This document shows positions 1 through 8,397 of a DNA stretch of 64,000 nucleotides, one piece after another. Position numbers and translations under genes: made by a program. The notes below the pieces were generated by a model. That model searched no databases and was not told where the DNA came from. It saw only the letters and a program-made list of their open reading frames with translations. This DNA comes from JAJPKK01 sp963781195 (GTDB lineage Bacteria > Pseudomonadota > Alphaproteobacteria > Rhizobiales > Xanthobacteraceae), in contig CAWAEZ010000008.1 of assembly GCA_963781195.1 (NCBI GenBank), forward strand, positions 248,001-312,000, written 5' to 3'. Position 1 is the stretch's first letter. Each line of letters opens with the position of its first letter.

Positions 1-2
1 CG

Positions 3-620
3 CGACGGCCGGGTTTCGACGGCGTCACGATTTTCCTGCATTGGGCGACGGCTCTGTTCGTGCTCGGAATGTTCGTCACGGCGTGGCTGCATGCATGGGC
101 TGAGGCGCAAGAGAGCGCTTCCGCCGCAATTCTCATCCAGATCCACCGATCAATGGGAGCGACGGTCTGGGTAGCGACCGTCGCGCGGCTCGTCTGGCGG
201 CTGACTTGCGCGACGCTGCCGCCGTTTCCGGTCGGCATGACGCGGGCTCACCGCGCCGTCGTCCAGGCGAGCGAATACGCGCTCTATGCGTGGCTCCTCG
301 TGCAGCCGGCAACGGGTTTGGGCGCCACCCTGTTCAACGGGCGCGCCTTCGCATTGTTCATGTGGCGGATACCGCAGTTGCTGCCGCAGGACAAGGCGAT
401 CGCGACCGCGTTTCATTCGCTGCACGAGCTCGGTGCGTGGACGCTGGGGCTCCTTGCCGGGGTGCATGCCGCAGCCGCCCTTTTCCACCACTTCGCCCTT
501 GGCGACGACACGCTTGCCCGCATGGCGCCCGCGATCAGCGCAGCCGATCGGACGTCCTCGCTTCCGGGCAGAACCGGTGACGGATCCATCAACGGCGCAA
601 TGAGGGTGCCGAACCGGTGA
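3..620 (+). CDS. Cytochrome b561 family protein, 5' end cut off by the window
   Basis: Integral inner-membrane di-heme cytochrome b that passes electrons between quinone and periplasmic or c-type partners. The frame is open from the first bases, and the N-terminal helix with its LHW histidine lies before the first GTG at 60, so the gene starts left of the window. Four hydrophobic segments are visible. Likely heme histidines are in LHW, IQIHRSMG, AFHSLHELG and GVHAAAALFHHF, and the C-terminal DDTLARM resembles the usual family ending. About 205 residues are present, near the full family length, so only a few residues are missing. Family assignment is firm; the electron-transfer partner is not visible. 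Confidence 0.85.
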   Translation, partial: RRPGFDGVTIFLHWATALFVLGMFVTAWLHAWAEAQESASAAILIQIHRSMGATVWVATVARLVWRLTCATLPPFPVGMTRAHRAVVQASEYALYAWLLVQPATGLGATLFNGRAFALFMWRIPQLLPQDKAIATAFHSLHELGAWTLGLLAGVHAAAALFHHFALGDDTLARMAPAISAADRTSSLPGRTGDGSINGAMRVPNR

Positions 621-723
621 AGTCGACCGATCAGATGCGGGAATAAAGCCGACTGCCGAGAGGTCTCTTCGACAGGACGCAGCGAACCGCCGCCGCTGTC
701 CGATCTCGGAACTCAACCGGCGT

Positions 724-751
724 CCTCACATCGCCATCCTCACATCGCCAT
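724..751. repeat. 14-bp tandem duplication upstream of the histidine phosphatase
   Basis: The unit CCTCACATCGCCAT occurs twice back to back (724-737, 738-751), immediately before the ribosome binding site AGGAG (758-762) of the next gene. It is one of a series of short tandem duplications near gene borders in this window. Confidence 0.8.
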
Positions 752-769
752 CCTTCCAGGAGCGCACCA

Positions 770-1414
770 ATGCCAATTCTTTCCAAACGGACTCTCATCG
801 CGTTCACAGCGTGTTTCGGCTTCTTCGCCATGATCGGCATCGCCGAGCCGGGCTTTGCAATGGCGCAAACCGGAGATCTCGCGAAGTCACTGCGCGAGGG
901 AGGACTTGTGATCGTGGTTCGCCACGGCGCCACCGCTCTCGACCAGGCCGACACCGATCCGCTCAACTTCGACAACATCGCAGCCCAGCGCAATCTCGAC
1001 GACAACGGCAGGGCTTTGGCGAAGGCTTTCGGCGACGCCATTCGTCAGGCCGGCATTCCCGTCGGCAAGGTCTATACCAGCAAGTACAATCGCGCCTACG
1101 AGACGGCGGTTCTCGCCGGCTTCAAAGACATCGAGAAGACCGCAGATCTCACCGAGGGCGGTCTCGTCGTGTCTCCGAACGAGAACAGTCGTCGCGCCGC
1201 GGCTCTCCGCAAGATGCTGGGCGCCGCGCCGAAGCCCGGAACCAACTCCATCCTGATCACGCACAAGCCGAATATCATCGATGGGCTCGGCAAGGACTGG
1301 TTCGACGTGAAAGAAGGCGAAGCGTCGATCTTCCGTCCCGAGACCGGCAGTTACAAGCTCGTCGCGCGCGTGCAAATGAACGAATGGCCCGCAATCGCGG
1401 TCGCGGCAAAGTAG
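770..1414 (+). CDS. Secreted histidine phosphatase superfamily protein
   Basis: Probable periplasmic phosphatase of the histidine (phosphoglycerate-mutase-like) superfamily. The ATG is preceded by AGGAG with 7 nt spacing. Residues 1-33 form a signal peptide (basic start, hydrophobic core, AMAQ cleavage region). The catalytic RHG motif is in VVRHGAT near residue 48, and the second catalytic His is in ITHKPN near residue 165. At 214 aa it matches small secreted branch-2-like members. It stands alone between unrelated genes; the substrate is unknown. Confidence 0.8.
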   Translation: MPILSKRTLIAFTACFGFFAMIGIAEPGFAMAQTGDLAKSLREGGLVIVVRHGATALDQADTDPLNFDNIAAQRNLDDNGRALAKAFGDAIRQAGIPVGKVYTSKYNRAYETAVLAGFKDIEKTADLTEGGLVVSPNENSRRAAALRKMLGAAPKPGTNSILITHKPNIIDGLGKDWFDVKEGEASIFRPETGSYKLVARVQMNEWPAIAVAAK

Positions 1415-1831
1415 GCGGCGCGCGCCCCCGACATTGGACCGGCCTCCCTTCCCGCGCGGACCTGCGCAGGGGAGGGAGCGCTCGCGCCGAGACGCGATGA
1501 TCTCGTGGCGCGCCATGGGCGGCCTCGACATGGCGTTGGCGGCGGCGCCGCCGCGGCCTGGCTTCTCCCCGGCACGCGAGGATGGCTCGGAGGGTGAAGG
1601 AGCGCCGTATCCCGTCCGCATTGCTCTTGGCAGAAGACTATGATCTTGATCCGCCCGCGATGACGAGTCTTCGGGGCTTTTGATACCGCAACGCATCATG
1701 GGCATTCTTGCGCCATTGCCGCGTTTTGTCGCCGTCGCAGAGCAACGGTAGAATCTATTTCCCCCGACGACGTTCGTTCTCCGATTCGCCCCGACCGACT
1801 GCCACGCAGACAAGAGACAGCGGAGTACCCC
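1415..1831. other. 417-bp intergenic region, no gene seen
   Basis: I found no convincing coding sequence. The segment around 1442-1480 can fold from CCTCCCTTCCC and GGGGAGGG arms and could act as a terminator for the upstream phosphatase, but it lacks a T-run. The last 90 bases before the next gene are less GC-rich and probably carry its promoter. A purine-rich GACAGCGGAG lies shortly before the ATG at 1832. Confidence 0.4.
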
Positions 1832-2953
1832 ATGCTTTATGTCGACATCCCGAGCCTCGCCGACCTCAAGACCCTTGCCGAGTACCGCGGCGACAACTGT
1901 GTCTCGATCTACCTGCCGACCACGCCGATCAGCCAGGAAACGACCGGGGACCGCATCGAACTGAAGAACCTCGCGCGGGAGGCCCAGCGTCAGCTCGAGG
2001 CCGGCAACGCCGACAAGCGCAGCGTCGCCGCGCTCGTGGAGCATCTCGACGACCTCATCGACGACCACGAATTCTGGCGCTTCCAGGCGCGCAGCCTCGC
2101 CGTGCTGGCGACCCCGGACAGCGTCCGCACCTTCCGGGTGCCGAATGCGTTGAAGGCGATGGTCGAGGTGTCCGACCGATTCCATTTGCAGCCGCTGTTC
2201 CGCGCCGTCACCTTCCCCAACACCTGCTTCGTGCTCGCATTGGCGGAAGGCTCGGTCCGCGTGGTCCAGGTCTCGGCCGACCTCCCGGCTGCGGTCGTCA
2301 AGGTCGACGGCATGCCGAAGGACGCCGCGAGCGCGGTCGGCCGCTCCACCGTGAACGACCGCTCGCCGAGCGGCCGGCTCCAGGGATCGGAAGGCCAGAA
2401 AGTGCTGCTGCGCCAGTACGCCCGCAAGGTCGACCACGAATTGCGCGGCCTCGTGACCGGCAGCGGCATTCCGCTGGTGCTGGCGTCGAGCGAGCCGCTC
2501 GCCGCGATCTATCGCTCGGTCAACACCTATGCCCATCTCGTCCCGGCCGGGATCGATGGCAGTCCCGGGCACACCACCGATGCCGAGCTCGCGCAGCGGG
2601 CCCGCGCCATTCTCGACGGGCTCTATCGCCAGGATATCGCGCAGTGGAAGGCGACCTTCGCCGCCCGCGAGAAAGAGGATCGCGCGATCACCGACATCGC
2701 GCATGCCGCCCGGGCCGCGACGTTCGGCGCCGTCGAATCGATGCTGATCGACATCGACGAGGAAATGCCGGGCAAGGTCGACGACACCACCGGCGCCGTC
2801 ACGTTCTCAGCCGCGCCCGATGCCGGGGATTACGGCGTGGTCGACGAGATCGCGACCCGCGTCATCCGCTCCGGCGGCCACATCCTCGCGGTGCGCAAGT
2901 CCGACATTCCCGGCGGCAAGCCGCTGGCCGCGATCCTGCGCTACGCGATGTAG
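1832..2953 (+). CDS. Bacterial eRF1-like (baeRF family) protein of unknown function
   Basis: A 373-aa soluble protein without signal peptide or membrane segment. The opening (SLADLKTLAEYRG, then CVSIYLPT) and the C-terminal half (ESMLIDIDEEMPGK, then a VVDEIATRVIRSGGHILAV segment) resemble the bacterial archaeo-eukaryotic release-factor-like family, whose members keep an eRF1-type fold and are predicted to act on ribosomes under stress. I see no GGQ motif, so peptide release is unlikely. The stop codon sits inside a direct repeat (2947-2988). It has no operon partner. The family call is from remembered sequence character, not a search. Confidence 0.55.
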   Translation: MLYVDIPSLADLKTLAEYRGDNCVSIYLPTTPISQETTGDRIELKNLAREAQRQLEAGNADKRSVAALVEHLDDLIDDHEFWRFQARSLAVLATPDSVRTFRVPNALKAMVEVSDRFHLQPLFRAVTFPNTCFVLALAEGSVRVVQVSADLPAAVVKVDGMPKDAASAVGRSTVNDRSPSGRLQGSEGQKVLLRQYARKVDHELRGLVTGSGIPLVLASSEPLAAIYRSVNTYAHLVPAGIDGSPGHTTDAELAQRARAILDGLYRQDIAQWKATFAAREKEDRAITDIAHAARAATFGAVESMLIDIDEEMPGKVDDTTGAVTFSAAPDAGDYGVVDEIATRVIRSGGHILAVRKSDIPGGKPLAAILRYAM

Positions 2954-2988
2954 GCGGGCGGCGCGCCCGATGTAGACGGGCGGCGCGC
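2947..2988. repeat. 20-bp direct repeat spanning the stop codon of the eRF1-like gene
   Basis: GATGTAGrCGGGCGGCGCGC occurs at 2947-2966 and 2969-2988 with one mismatch. The first copy contains the functional TAG (2951-2953); the second carries a decoy copy of the same codon downstream. Confidence 0.8.
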
Positions 2989-3004
2989 GCCGCTCGCGTC
3001 CGCC

Positions 3005-4321
3005 TCAGTTCGTCACCCGCTCCGAGACCGGCTTGCCCTGGTCGAAAATCCTCATTTCGATGTAGCGGGCCGGCTGGCTGCCGAGGTTCTGCTGCCGGTG
3101 GACGGTGCCGCGCGGCACGTAATTGCTGTCGCCGGCCTTGAGCACCTGCGGCGGCTGACCCTGGACGGTGAAGGTGACCTCGCCTTCCTGTACGGCGGTC
3201 CATTGGTCGCCGGGATGGCGGTGGAAATCGTTCCCCGCACCCGGCGGCATGGTGACGGCCTGCAGTCCCACCTCCCGCGTCGGGTCTTTCTCCAGCGGCA
3301 TCGTGAAGTAGCGGTTGTTCTGCACTTTCGGCGGCGTCTGCTGCGCCACTGCCATCGGCGCGAGCCCCAGCGCCTTGGCCGGGTTCTCCTTGAACAGGAG
3401 GTCGAGTTCATGGTCGGTGAAGCCGTGGGCTCGCATCACGTCCGCGAAGGCGCCGATGCCGTCGAGGCCGGCATACTCCTTGGGGGCGGTGACCTTGGTC
3501 CAGAACTCGGACAGGAAACAGTGCTCGGGCCCGACCGCGCGGATCGCCTCGATGCGGCCGCCCTCGAGGGTGTTTCGAAAGTCGAATTCGATGAAGGCGC
3601 CGAGCGTGGCGGCTTCCTTCATCTGGTCGATGGTCATCTTGCCGGCGAGGTCGAAGGCGTGGGTGGCGATCAGATGCTGCACGCCCTGCCGCTTCGCCTC
3701 GCGGAACACCATGAGGGCCTCCTCGGGCGCGATGTGGCCGGACGCGATGACGAGGCCGTGCCTAGCCGCGATCGCGATGACCTCTTTCACCTCCGGCAGC
3801 AACTCGCCGTTCTTCGACACCGCGACGAACGGGCGCGTGGGAGTCTTCGATTCGCGCACCTCCTTCTCGCTGTCGCCGGCCGGCATCCAGACGATACGTC
3901 CGGGCTCGCCCCGGATCTGCGTCGCCATGAAGTCGACGCCCGCCGGATTGACGCCGCCGTTGGCCCGATTGAGGACGAAGCCGCCGTAGAGTTCGAGGCC
4001 CGGCACTTCCGCGCGCAGGTGATAGGCGAGCGGCGCGGTCGGCTCGTTATGGTCCTTGATCACCAGCCCGCGCATCCCGCGCGCCTTCGCGACCCGCACG
4101 TCGGCGATGCCGGCCTGCCCGTTGGTGGCCCCGGGCGTCCAGGGATCCATGTGGAAGTGGAGGTCGACCGCACCTTTGAGCAGGCGCGCGCCGTCCGCTT
4201 CCCGGCTCGACTGTGCGCCCGCCATTGCCGGCGCGAGCAGCAGCCCGACGGCGGTGACGATGGAAAAGAGTGAAATATCGAGGGAGCCGCGGCGGCGCGC
4301 GCCGCCTATCAAGCCGCTCAT
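3005..4321 (-). CDS. Secreted amidohydrolase-like protein (DUF6282 type) fused to a cupin domain
   Basis: A 438-aa exported two-domain protein. ATG at 4321 follows GGGAGG on the minus strand. Residues 1-37 form a signal peptide ending AMAGAQ. Residues about 45-320 form a metal-dependent hydrolase-like barrel with an HFH motif (DLHFHMDPW), DHNEPT, ASGHIAP and ATHAFD, resembling DUF6282 proteins. Residues about 330-438 form a cupin with the metal-binding pattern FHRHPGDQW and a later GTVHRQ histidine. The reaction is unknown; the barrel probably hydrolyses or decarboxylates a small cyclic acid. The neighbouring amidase on the same strand suggests small-molecule catabolism. Confidence 0.7.
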   Translation of the reverse strand: MSGLIGGARRRGSLDISLFSIVTAVGLLLAPAMAGAQSSREADGARLLKGAVDLHFHMDPWTPGATNGQAGIADVRVAKARGMRGLVIKDHNEPTAPLAYHLRAEVPGLELYGGFVLNRANGGVNPAGVDFMATQIRGEPGRIVWMPAGDSEKEVRESKTPTRPFVAVSKNGELLPEVKEVIAIAARHGLVIASGHIAPEEALMVFREAKRQGVQHLIATHAFDLAGKMTIDQMKEAATLGAFIEFDFRNTLEGGRIEAIRAVGPEHCFLSEFWTKVTAPKEYAGLDGIGAFADVMRAHGFTDHELDLLFKENPAKALGLAPMAVAQQTPPKVQNNRYFTMPLEKDPTREVGLQAVTMPPGAGNDFHRHPGDQWTAVQEGEVTFTVQGQPPQVLKAGDSNYVPRGTVHRQQNLGSQPARYIEMRIFDQGKPVSERVTN

Positions 4322-4518
4322 TGAACAACCTCCCGCTCATGTGGAAAGCTTTGTTCTCGCTTTCTCGGAGGTGACGTTACATCAGCCGACCGGAGCATGA
4401 AAGGGCGCGCGGCCGAGCGCATGGCTCGCGGCCGCACCGGACCACCGAACCGGCCGCCGCGTGCCCGACGCGGGTCGAGGCCGGCGGGCGAACCCGTCAG
4501 TCGATTCGCTCCCGTGCT

Positions 4519-5733
4519 TCAGGGCACGACGACCCCGCAAAATCGCGACAGGCGGCAGGCGAGGTCGAGCAGCGCCTCGTCGCCGCCGGCCCAGCCGATC
4601 ACCGAGAACCCGACCGGGCAGCCGGCGACGGTGCCGGCGGGAATCGAAAGCTGCGGCAGGCCGGCGAGGCCGGCGATGCAGGTCATTCGCAGTGTCCGGG
4701 TCCGGAAAGTGTCGAGCGCCGCGGCGTCGGCGTCGAGCGGCAGGGCGATGCAGGGCGTCGTCGGCAGCACCATCACCGTACCGGGGTCGACGAGGCTGCG
4801 GATGCGCTCGCGCGCCGCGGCCATGGTCTGCCGCGCCGCGCCGGCCGCGTCGGCCGTGACGGTGGCGGCGAAGGCGATGCGCTCCTTGATGCCGGGGCCG
4901 AACTCCGGATTGTCCCGGCGGACGAAATCGCCGTAACTCTCCCACGCTTCCCGCGCCTGGATGATGCGGAACGCCTCGCGCCAGGGATCGAGGCTGCCGG
5001 GCGCCACGACCTCCTTGCGCGGCGCCGGCAATGCGGCCGCCGCGCGGGCGAGAAAGGCGTTCGCCGCCGCGGCGACGTTCGGATCGGCTTCGGCAAACGC
5101 ATCGGCGGCGACGACCACCGCGCGCACCGGCGCATCGACGCGGCCGGCGCCGAGCAGCACGCCGCCGACCCGCCGCAGCAGGCCGGGCGAAGGCGCGAAC
5201 CATCCGCAGGTATCGAACGAGGGCGCCATCATCACCGCGCCGCCGAGGTCGACGCGGTCGTGGGTCGGCCGCAGGCCGTAGATGCCGCAGAACGAGGCCG
5301 GGACGCGCACCGAGCCGCCGGTGTCGCTGCCGAGGGCGAAGTCGCACGCGCCGGCCGCGGTGGCGGCGGCCGAGCCGCTCGACGAGCCACCGGGGATGCG
5401 CCCGGGGGCACGCAAATTCGCCGGAGCGCCGTAGTGTGCATTGATGCCGGCGACGCTGAAGAACAACTCATCGCAGATGGTCTTGCCGATGATGGTGGCG
5501 CCGGCGTCGAGGATGCTGCGCACGGCGGCCGCGTTCGCCGTCGCCGGCGCGTGGGTGGCGAGCCAGGTCGGATTTCCGGCCCCGGTGCGGGCGCCCGCGA
5601 TGTCGTACATGTCCTTGACGCCCGCGGTCAGCCCCGCGAGCGCGCCCTGGCCGCTGCCCACGACCGGCGCTGCGATGTCGTGGGGAACGAAGAAGGCGCC
5701 GGGACCAGATCCGTGTTGCAAAGGCTCCGCCAT
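4519..5733 (-). CDS. Amidase signature family hydrolase
   Basis: Cytoplasmic C-N hydrolase using the Ser-cisSer-Lys triad. The catalytic Lys is in AGVKDMYDIAG, the cis-Ser in GGSSSGSAAA and the nucleophile in SDTGGSVRVPAS. About 404 aa, the size of AtzF-like and other short amidases rather than GatA. The ATG at 5733 is favoured over the in-frame GTG at 5745 because GGAG lies 7 nt before it. It lies 197 bp upstream of the DUF6282-cupin gene on the same strand, possibly one transcription unit. The substrate cannot be inferred. Confidence 0.85.
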   Translation of the reverse strand: MAEPLQHGSGPGAFFVPHDIAAPVVGSGQGALAGLTAGVKDMYDIAGARTGAGNPTWLATHAPATANAAAVRSILDAGATIIGKTICDELFFSVAGINAHYGAPANLRAPGRIPGGSSSGSAAATAAGACDFALGSDTGGSVRVPASFCGIYGLRPTHDRVDLGGAVMMAPSFDTCGWFAPSPGLLRRVGGVLLGAGRVDAPVRAVVVAADAFAEADPNVAAAANAFLARAAAALPAPRKEVVAPGSLDPWREAFRIIQAREAWESYGDFVRRDNPEFGPGIKERIAFAATVTADAAGAARQTMAAARERIRSLVDPGTVMVLPTTPCIALPLDADAAALDTFRTRTLRMTCIAGLAGLPQLSIPAGTVAGCPVGFSVIGWAGGDEALLDLACRLSRFCGVVVP

Positions 5734-5993
5734 CCGGCTCTCCACCTCGTGTTTGCGGGCATCGACCTGGGGCGGTCGATGCGATTCTCGCGACGTGCGC
5801 CCGGATCATAGCCGACCGCAATCCGGCGCTCCGCTCATTTTTGACGGGTGTCGAACGTCGTTGCTCGCGGCATCGGCAGGCGTGGCGCTGCGGCGTCGCG
5901 CCCGAAGCACTTGGTGCGCCGGCCGAACGGGAGCGGGAATAAATGCGCGACGCTTCGTGTCTTCTCCTGCGAATTGGCAAGCAGGAGAGATCG

Positions 5994-6395
5994 GTGGACC
6001 AACGCACAAGCAGAGATCGCGTTCGTTTCTGGCGGACGTTCGCGGCCATCGCGGTCGTCCTGGCCGCGATGATATCCGTGGGTCCCGCACTCGCCGCCGG
6101 CGACGCCGCGCGCGGCGAAATTCTATATCAGGGTTGCGAGGACTGTCATTCGATCGACGAGAACGAGGTGGGTCCGATGCACAAAGGCGTTGTCGGGCGC
6201 ATGTCCGGCGTGGTGCCGTCCTATAATTACTCGCCCGCCCTGCGGAACGCAAAGATCACCTGGACCGAGGAGAACCTCGACAAGTGGCTGACCAACCCGG
6301 AGGCATTCATTCCCGGAACGAAAATGTTTTACGAAGTCGAGAATCCGCAGGACCGCGCCGACCTCATCGCATTTCTCAAAGAGCGTGCGCATTGA
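5994..6395 (+). CDS. Class I c-type cytochrome
   Basis: Periplasmic mono-heme electron carrier. The heme site is CEDCH, and the distal Met ligand lies in PGTKMFYEV about 60 residues later. A signal peptide or anchor (FAAIAVVLAAMISVGPALAAG) precedes the mature part. I place the start at GTG 5994, six bases after AGGAG (5983-5987), instead of the upstream ATG at 5943, which adds an unlikely leader. The result is 133 aa, like cytochromes c2/c550. A strong terminator follows at 6434-6465. Confidence 0.88.
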   Translation: MDQRTSRDRVRFWRTFAAIAVVLAAMISVGPALAAGDAARGEILYQGCEDCHSIDENEVGPMHKGVVGRMSGVVPSYNYSPALRNAKITWTEENLDKWLTNPEAFIPGTKMFYEVENPQDRADLIAFLKERAH

Positions 6396-6433
6396 CGGAA
6401 GCTCGGGCCGGATTGACGGCTTCGTCGCAAAAG

Positions 6434-6465
6434 AAAAAAAGCACGGCGCGGGGCCGTGCTTTTTT
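6434..6465. terminator. Bidirectional rho-independent terminator
   Basis: A perfect 7-bp stem GCACGGC (6441-6447) / GCCGTGC (6453-6459) with a 5-nt loop is extended by an A-run on the left and a T-run on the right. It serves the cytochrome c gene on the plus strand and the small secreted protein gene on the minus strand, which converge here. Confidence 0.92.
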
Positions 6466-6479
6466 GATCGTCCGAAGTG

Positions 6480-6719
6480 TCAGCGGTCGTTCGGCGGATC
6501 GCGCAGCATTTCCTCCCGGATTCCGGCATCCGGGTCCGTGCCGCCGAAATAGGAGCCGCCGGGTGCCTGCTGGTAGACCGGAGCGGGGAGCCCCGGGACC
6601 GCCGACGCATGACGATGGTGGTGGATGGTCGCGGCCTCGGCCGGAACGGCCACAGCCGGAAGTGCCAGAACGGCCGCGGCCAACGCGGCAGCCACGGCGG
6701 GGGCGAGAATGGATCGCAT
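6480..6719 (-). CDS. Small secreted protein of unknown function
   Basis: A 79-aa protein with a clear signal peptide (about residues 1-29, rich in Ala, ending AEAAT) and a mature part of roughly 50 residues with HHHRH, Pro-Gly-Tyr rich sequence and an acidic tail (DPDAGIREEM). No known domain is recognised. The gene converges on the cytochrome c gene, with the shared terminator right after its stop codon. The His cluster could bind a metal, but this is only inference. Confidence 0.6.
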   Translation of the reverse strand: MRSILAPAVAAALAAAVLALPAVAVPAEAATIHHHRHASAVPGLPAPVYQQAPGGSYFGGTDPDAGIREEMLRDPPNDR

Positions 6720-7065
6720 GAAAGCCTCCTGTCAGTGTCCATTGGACAGGAGCTAATGGCGCGGCGCGTCGCTCTCAAGACAGAGCGTGAGCATTCGCAT
6801 CACCGACGCGATTTGGGCGCAATCCCGCATCGGAAAGCGCAATAGCGCGCGATATAGACGTCCCGAGTATATCGAGATGATGCGATTTTAATCGGCGCGG
6901 TGCGTTTCTTAACGGGCCGATGTCGACGCGGCCCGTAGCCCGGATTGAATGCAATGAAATCCGGGCGGACGTCGTATCTTGCGGGGGCAGTGTTCGCGAA
7001 CCGAGGCCGTCTCGAATTTCGCTGCGCTGAGCCGGGCCAGCAGGAACCGCTGCGCCGCGAGCCGC
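6720..7065. other. 346-bp intergenic region with a degenerate repeat
   Basis: This holds the promoter side of the small secreted protein gene and the 3' side of the next minus-strand amidohydrolase. An AT-richer stretch at about 6851-6900 is the likely promoter area. One short copy of the window's GTAGCCCGGATT-type repeat lies at 6935-6965. No gene is seen. Confidence 0.5.
6935..6965. repeat. Short GTAGCCCGGATT-type palindromic repeat, copy A
   Basis: The sequence starts GTAGCCCGGATTGAATGC and ends GAAATCCGGG, giving CCCGGATT / AATCCGGG inverted arms. Related copies occur at 8313-8397 and 29439-29531. This extragenic repeat type is common in Rhizobiales. Confidence 0.7.
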
Positions 7066-8067
7066 CTAACCCGCTTTCGCAAAGCCGTAGAGCGTCTCCG
7101 GATTCTCGACGAGGATGCGGCGCTGGGTTTTCGCGTCGGGCGCCCAGGCGGCTAGAAGATCGAACAGCATCGCGTCGTCGGGCTTGTTCGTTTCGTTGGG
7201 ATGCGGCCAGTTGCTTCCCCATACCAGCCGCTCCGGCACGGCCTGCACATAGGCGGCGCCGACTTTGTTGACGTCGCTGTAGCCGGGCGGCCCGTCCTTG
7301 CTGCTGTCATAGGTCACCGACAGCTTGACCCAGGTGCGCCCGCGATCGACGATCCGCCGGATGATGGCGTAGGCCGGGTGGGCGATGCCCTCGGGTTGCG
7401 GCATGTGGCCCATATGGTCGAACACGATCGGTGCGGGAAGCCGGTCGAGCATGTCCTCGACCGCGACGATCTGGTCGGCGTCGATGTTGAATTGCACATG
7501 CCAGCCGAGATCGTTGACGCGCCTGCTCAAGGCGACGATCGCCGCCGTGGTCGCCGCCGGGATCGGTTCGCCCGCCTTTCGTGCGTTCGCCACCGAAAAG
7601 CGGATGCCGCGGACGCCGGCGTCCGCCAGGGCCTTCAACTCGGCGTCGGTGATCTCCGCGGAGACGATGGCGACGCCGCGCGCGTCGGGGCCCAGGGTCT
7701 TGAGCGCGTCGAGCGTCATCATGTTGTCGGCCACCGAGGCCGGGAACGGGACCGGCGTCACCACGATGTCGCGGGTGAGCCCGAGCCGGCGCTGCAGCAG
7801 CCGGTAGTCGTCCACGCGTGCATTGTCGAGGAAGCGGGCGTTGGGACGCGCAACCGGAAATCGGCTGTCGTAGATGTGGTGGTGGCAATCGCACGCTCCG
7901 GCCGGTGCCACGAGCTTCGGCGTCTCTACGCCGGAGGAGTTCGGGACCGCGCCCGCGACCTGAGCCGAACCGCGCGAGGATGAAAAAGCCGCGGCGGTTA
8001 CCGCGGCGGCGGCGCCATGAAGCAATTGCCGGCGATCGAGATCATGGCGCATGGAGTCATGGGGCAT
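7066..8067 (-). CDS. Tat-exported amidohydrolase, LigI (2-pyrone-4,6-dicarboxylate hydrolase)-like
   Basis: A metal-dependent hydrolase of the amidohydrolase-2 family, 333 aa. ATG at 8067 follows GAGGA. Residues 10-36 hold a twin-arginine signal (DRRQLLHG, then a hydrophobic stretch). Barrel motifs are CDCHHHIYD (HxH metal site), VFDHMGHMP, and WGSNWPHPNE near the C terminus, an arrangement seen in 2-pyrone-4,6-dicarboxylate lactonase-like enzymes. Export is unusual for LigI, which is cytoplasmic, so the substrate may be another lactone or ester. It follows another secreted amidohydrolase gene (8394-9629) on the same strand. Confidence 0.72.
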   Translation of the reverse strand: MPHDSMRHDLDRRQLLHGAAAAVTAAAFSSSRGSAQVAGAVPNSSGVETPKLVAPAGACDCHHHIYDSRFPVARPNARFLDNARVDDYRLLQRRLGLTRDIVVTPVPFPASVADNMMTLDALKTLGPDARGVAIVSAEITDAELKALADAGVRGIRFSVANARKAGEPIPAATTAAIVALSRRVNDLGWHVQFNIDADQIVAVEDMLDRLPAPIVFDHMGHMPQPEGIAHPAYAIIRRIVDRGRTWVKLSVTYDSSKDGPPGYSDVNKVGAAYVQAVPERLVWGSNWPHPNETNKPDDAMLFDLLAAWAPDAKTQRRILVENPETLYGFAKAG

Positions 8068-8393
8068 CGGAGTTCCTCATCTTCGGATGAAGCTGAACGA
8101 AGGCCGCGTAACTCGACCACCTCCCGATGGTATGATGAGACCGGCCAGAAGTGCGTGTGCCTACGGCACACGCAGAGGTGCTAGGGCACCAGGTGGCGGT
8201 TCTCTGGCACCGGTTGATTTGGGCTCAAGCCCTTTGCATGGGGTTGTTTTGCGAAAAAATCCGGCGCGGGCCGCTTTAGGCGAAGAAAACGGCCGATCGC
8301 GTTGTTGCCACCGTAGCCCGGGTCGAGCGCAGACATGTCTTCTGCGCTCAATCCCGGGTCTCCGCGTTACCGGGAAGCAGCCCGTGCGGGGGG
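8068..8393. other. 326-bp intergenic region with three hairpins and a repeat
   Basis: Between two minus-strand amidohydrolase genes. It contains a perfect 10-bp stem with a 3-nt loop (8152-8161 / 8165-8174), a smaller GGTGC / GCACC stem just after it, and a GGGC-TCAA-GCCC stem near 8220-8231 followed by a T-rich patch. The GTAGCCCGG-type repeat copy B lies at 8313-8397. No gene is seen. Confidence 0.5.
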
Positions 8394-8397
8394 CTAC
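8313..8397. repeat. GTAGCCCGG-type palindromic repeat, copy B
   Basis: It opens GTAGCCCGGGTCGAGCGCAG and closes with GGGGGGCTAC, with an internal CTGCGCTCAATCCCGGG arm complementary to the opening. The inverted termini (GTAGCCC / GGGCTAC) are typical of extragenic palindromic repeats in this group. It overlaps the 3' end of the minus-strand gene that stops at 8394. Confidence 0.7.

Noticed and set aside
887..2704. A 605-codon open frame on the minus strand across the phosphatase and eRF1-like genes
   Set aside because: It is antisense to two well-supported genes, has Arg/Gly/Asp-rich composition typical of GC-rich shadows, and lacks a recognisable domain or ribosome binding site.
7066..8067. 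Naming the Tat-exported amidohydrolase ligI
   Set aside because: LigI is cytoplasmic and this protein is exported; family resemblance does not justify the gene symbol.
8213..8290. tRNA fragment or attachment site
   Set aside because: No cloverleaf can be completed, no matching direct repeat was found and no integrase gene is in the window.
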